From Ascaris suum (Eukaryota; Nematoda; Chromadorea; Rhabditida; Ascarididae), in NCBI GenBank assembly GCA_013433145.1, contig CM024180.1, positions 868,001 through 932,000 on the forward strand: a DNA stretch of 64,000 bases, written 5' to 3'. The notes under the pieces are model-generated. The model did not search any database and was not told where the DNA came from. It saw nothing but the letters and a program-made list of their open reading frames with translations. How positions within the stretch are numbered: the stretch's first letter is position 1; each line of letters opens with the position of its first letter. A program made the position numbers and the translations under genes. Below are positions 62,973 to 64,000 of the stretch, one piece after another.

Positions 62973-64000
62973 CTGCAACCAGTGGTTCGTTCATAGGTGC
63001 TCAATCGCTGAACCTACTTCAATGCTTCGTAAAATCCGATTCAACCAGTGATCCGATCGAATGTTCCACGGAAACCTTTGCAATACAACATTAGTCATCA
63101 TTCTGATCAATTTTTCGAAGAAACTCCCGCAGGTCAATTTTCCATGCGACGAAATTAATAGCAAATAAATGTGTCCACCACTCTTGACCACTGACCATCT
63201 TTCTTGCAATCACCTCATGCTACCTACAGACAAAAAAAGTTTCCTCACGTCACTTGTGGTCAACAATGCGCTAAGCATATTCGACCTATTTTTCGAACTT
63301 ACTCATACATCAGAACTTTCTCAAATCGTTTTTCGTGGATTACCATCGAAATTTTATATAATACTTGAGAGATGAAATTTTATGCAACCATATTATCGCC
63401 GAAATGAAGCTTCAAAAACAGAACTGATCTTGATGAAATCATTGGCAACTCGCATACCAAGTAAATGTTCACAGATTCCGAGAATCGATACGTATCAATG
63501 CCAAAAATAGTGGACCAAAATAAACTACAATTCAAGCTACAGTCGAAAGAAAAGGAGGTAAGGAAAAAGGACAAAGGGACCCCCATTTTTTGGGCAGTTC
63601 TCTTTCCGCATCACCACTTCCGGTGAGTTTGAAGTTTGAAGGCATTTTTTCCTCACTCTCATCCACCTCCTCCTCTCCTCCTCAACATCTGTTAGCTTCT
63701 TACAATCCATTTATAGCGCTGATAGGGGAACCTTATCACTTCCCTCTTTATTAGGCCAGTGGCTGCGGCCTTGAGCAAAAACTGAATTGCAATAATCGCA
63801 ACCTGCATAAACAAAAATTTTTTCGCAAGCAAACTACCATTACCTATTAATAAGGTTCTTGGTGGGGGAGACGGGAGGGAGGGGGGGGGGGGAGGGAGAG
63901 GGAGTTATGAAGAAGGAAAAACTTCTAAACAAGACGTTTCATAAGGAACTAGAACAATCTGAAACCATGGAAGCTATGCAGAAAAGCTAGAAAAAAAAGC
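62973..64000. other. Intron of TOP2 running off the right edge
   Basis: The exon ending at 62972 has a good TTGCAG acceptor. No TOP2-like coding sequence for the preceding transducer or ATPase region is found up to 64000, so the next exon must lie outside. A G-rich tract (63858-63902) includes a 12-base G run. Confidence 0.6.

Overview
The window is eukaryotic and most probably nematode nuclear DNA. It is AT-rich, with many introns, TTTTCAG or TTTGCAG splice acceptors, and long microsatellite and homopolymer tracts. The best preserved gene, DNA topoisomerase II on the minus strand, has variants that I recall as typical of nematode TOP2 (for example MADQ before DQDGSH, and EWYCPIIP). A degraded fragment of an RTE-type retrotransposon of the kind common in nematodes is also present. 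The species cannot be named from sequence alone.

Left part, plus strand. FCF1 (148-6195), a PIN-domain pre-rRNA processing nuclease, is complete in six exons with every splice phase consistent. Its fifth intron carries an 815-bp insertion with a 5-bp target duplication, a truncated retrotransposon gag, and two 92-bp LTR-like ends in inverted instead of direct orientation. Next comes a bHLH-PAS gene of the single-minded class (8532-17275, seven exons), with the bHLH, PAS-A and PAS-B regions but almost no C-terminal domain. An RTE fragment follows at 17469-17850.

Middle part, plus strand. Three small genes were assembled from phase-compatible exons, and I recognise no named family for any of them. 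The first (about 20537-26145) is a basic then acidic protein with a hydrophobic N-terminus. The second (29000-33287) is a 151-residue protein with a PH-like domain and a C-terminal membrane tail. The third (about 33989-37401) is a low-complexity protein with a Cys-rich, coiled-coil-like segment. Several first exons begin just after a strong splice acceptor with no recognised upstream exon, as expected for spliced-leader trans-splicing.

Right part, minus strand. From 62972 down to 42684 runs DNA topoisomerase II, with 24 exons in the window. It covers the end of the ATPase and transducer region, TOPRIM, the winged-helix and catalytic tyrosine domain, the C-gate coiled coils and a long charged tail. 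The N-terminal ATPase exons lie beyond the right edge. One exon has an apparent extra A in a six-A run that breaks the frame; exon phases and protein colinearity both indicate an assembly or sequencing indel. The plus-strand genes and TOP2 converge on a stretch of about 5 kb (37.4-42.7 kb) with no recognisable gene.

No operon-like, defence or otherwise novel multi-gene system was found. The most unusual items are the inverted-LTR element in FCF1, the single-base break in TOP2, and the three unassigned small genes.
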